From NCBI GenBank assembly GCA_026393575.1, contig JAPKZX010000072.1:1-44232 (forward strand): DNA of 44,232 bases, read 5' to 3'. The notes beneath the pieces were generated by a model, which did not search any database, was not told the DNA's origin, and saw only the letters and a program-made list of their open reading frames with translations. How positions within the stretch are numbered: position 1 is the stretch's first letter; every line of letters begins with the position of its first letter. Shown here piece after piece: positions 43,367 to 44,232 of this stretch. This DNA comes from Actinomycetota bacterium. Its GTDB lineage: Bacteria; Actinomycetota; Acidimicrobiia; Acidimicrobiales; Ilumatobacteraceae. The position numbers and the translations under genes are program-made.

Positions 43367-43399
43367 CAAAGGGCCCGGGCATTACGCCCGGGCCCTTTG
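43367..43399 (-). terminator. Terminator hairpin after hppA
   Basis: CAAAGGGCCCGGGC (43367-43380) pairs perfectly over 14 bp with 43386-43399 around a five-base loop. It lies 12 bases past the hppA stop on the minus strand; TGTTT follows. The next -10 box lies just beyond it. Confidence 0.88.
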
Positions 43400-43411
43400 C
43401 TAGATGTAGGT

Positions 43412-44232
43412 CTATTCGGCAGATGCCAGAATCGTTGACTTCTGACGACTGGAACGAATCACTGATGCACCAAGCACAGCGAGTGCTGCGGCTGCAATGA
43501 GAAGACGCGTTGTGTCGTTGTCTTGGTTACTGATGATTGCAGGAAGAATCAACAATGAAACAAGGTTCATCACCTTGATCAATGGGTTCAATGCAGGACC
43601 AGCAGTGTCCTTGAATGGGTCACCAACGGTGTCTGCGATAACAGCAGCCTTGTAAGGCTCTGATCCCTTACCACCATGGTGTCCGTCTTCGATGTACTTC
43701 TTAGCGTTGTCCCATGCACCACCAGCATTGCTGAGGTAGTTCGCCATGAGCTGACCAGTAAGAATTACAGCGGCAAGGAAGCAACCAAGTGCTTGCCAGC
43801 CGATACCGAAACCAACGATGACGGGTGTCAACACTGCAAGAAGTGCAGGTGTCATCAATTCACGAAGCGATGCCTCTGTGCAGATGTCAATGACTGGACC
43901 GTATTCAGGCTTCTTTGTGCCGGCCATGATTCCGCCATCGCGGAACTGGTTACGTACTTCTTGCACAACAACACCAGCGGTACGGCCAACGGCACTAATC
44001 GACAATTCAGATAACAGGAATGGCTCGGAGCCAACGATAAGAAGACCAATGAAGATCTTTGGGTCATCAACGTTTATTGCAAGCTCTGGATCCTTGAACA
44101 CACCATCGGCCAAGTTCTCAGCCTTGATCAAGAGTTCTGCACCAGCGGTTTCAATGAATGAAGCAAACAATGCAACTGCAGCAATTACAGCAGATCCGAT
44201 TGCGAATCCTTTTGTTACAGCCTTAGTGGTGT
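43412..44232 (-). CDS. hppA: Proton-pumping membrane pyrophosphatase, C-terminal part (5' truncated), K+-independent type
   Basis: The frame is open to the window end; 273 residues from the C terminus are visible. The block TTKAVTKGFAIGSA near the window edge is the signature region; Lys and Thr at the K+-determining positions (Ala and Gly in K+-dependent pumps) mark the K+-independent type. Later blocks EVRNQFRDGGIMAGTKKPEYG, QLMANYLSNAGGAWDNAKKYIEDG and AAVIADTVGDPFKDTAGPALNPLIKVMN are the conserved pyrophosphate-binding and coupling regions. It couples PPi hydrolysis to proton export across the membrane. A strong terminator follows. Confidence 0.95.
   Translation of the reverse strand, partial: TTKAVTKGFAIGSAVIAAVALFASFIETAGAELLIKAENLADGVFKDPELAINVDDPKIFIGLLIVGSEPFLLSELSISAVGRTAGVVVQEVRNQFRDGGIMAGTKKPEYGPVIDICTEASLRELMTPALLAVLTPVIVGFGIGWQALGCFLAAVILTGQLMANYLSNAGGAWDNAKKYIEDGHHGGKGSEPYKAAVIADTVGDPFKDTAGPALNPLIKVMNLVSLLILPAIISNQDNDTTRLLIAAAALAVLGASVIRSSRQKSTILASAE

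Overview
The window is dense, ordinary chromosomal DNA from an actinobacterium. The best guess is a planktonic, reduced-GC member of the Acidimicrobiia (Ilumatobacter-like). The reasons are the actinobacterial gene order glmS - acpS - nnrD - alr - tsaE - tsaB - rimI - tsaD - groES - groEL (close to Mycobacterium), a P450 with its own small ferredoxin, an ACAD10-like phosphotransferase, an SCP2 protein, a separate B12-binding mutase subunit, and small hypothetical families I associate with that class. Base composition looks near 50% GC by eye. No phage, IS element, CRISPR array, tRNA or rRNA is visible. The two end genes (glmS and hppA) are cut by the window.

Region by region. 1-8885 (+): a tightly packed run from an unusually long GlmS-like protein through acpS, nnrD, alr, the t6A genes tsaE/tsaB/tsaD with rimI, and dusB; most junctions overlap by 1-11 bases. 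8882-12415: a coiled-coil membrane protein with an internal duplication, maf, a CIRCE-controlled groES-groEL operon with a strong terminator, and a small membrane protein. 12381-13237: a 56-residue protein coupled to a CoA-type Nudix hydrolase. 13234-16568 (-): a riboflavin operon (ribD-ribBA-ribH, no ribE) behind an FMN riboswitch whose P1 helix overlaps the ribosome binding site, followed by a secreted phospholipase A2. 16613-20725: a TetR regulator diverging from a large surface protein, a MotB/OmpA-like membrane protein and a two-helix membrane protein. 20758-28074: an epoxide-hydrolase-like enzyme, guaA, an NlpC/P60 cell-wall hydrolase, a phosphotransferase with a dienelactone-hydrolase-like enzyme, an SDR and yaaA. 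28199-31940: ferredoxin, P450 and PcrA/UvrD helicase. 31983-37832: flavodoxin-like protein, B12-binding mutase subunit, sucC, sucD, purH and metF. 37843-42317: an OatA-like acyltransferase, then mdh coupled to a non-haem iron oxygenase and a formaldehyde-activating enzyme (Fae). 42321-44232 (-): SCP2 protein, DedA protein, a strong terminator and the C-terminal part of a K+-independent proton-pumping pyrophosphatase.

Three features stand out. First, most transcription-unit heads lack a Shine-Dalgarno sequence and instead carry TANNNT 6-10 bases before the start codon, which points to widespread leaderless or near-leaderless transcription; Shine-Dalgarno sequences appear mainly inside operons and at regulated genes (groES, ribD, the phospholipase). 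Second, mdh, an oxygenase and fae are translationally coupled, suggesting a formaldehyde-releasing oxidation beside its own formaldehyde trap. Third, the surface protein / MotB-like / two-helix membrane cluster is a poorly described envelope system that may use ion-motive force.
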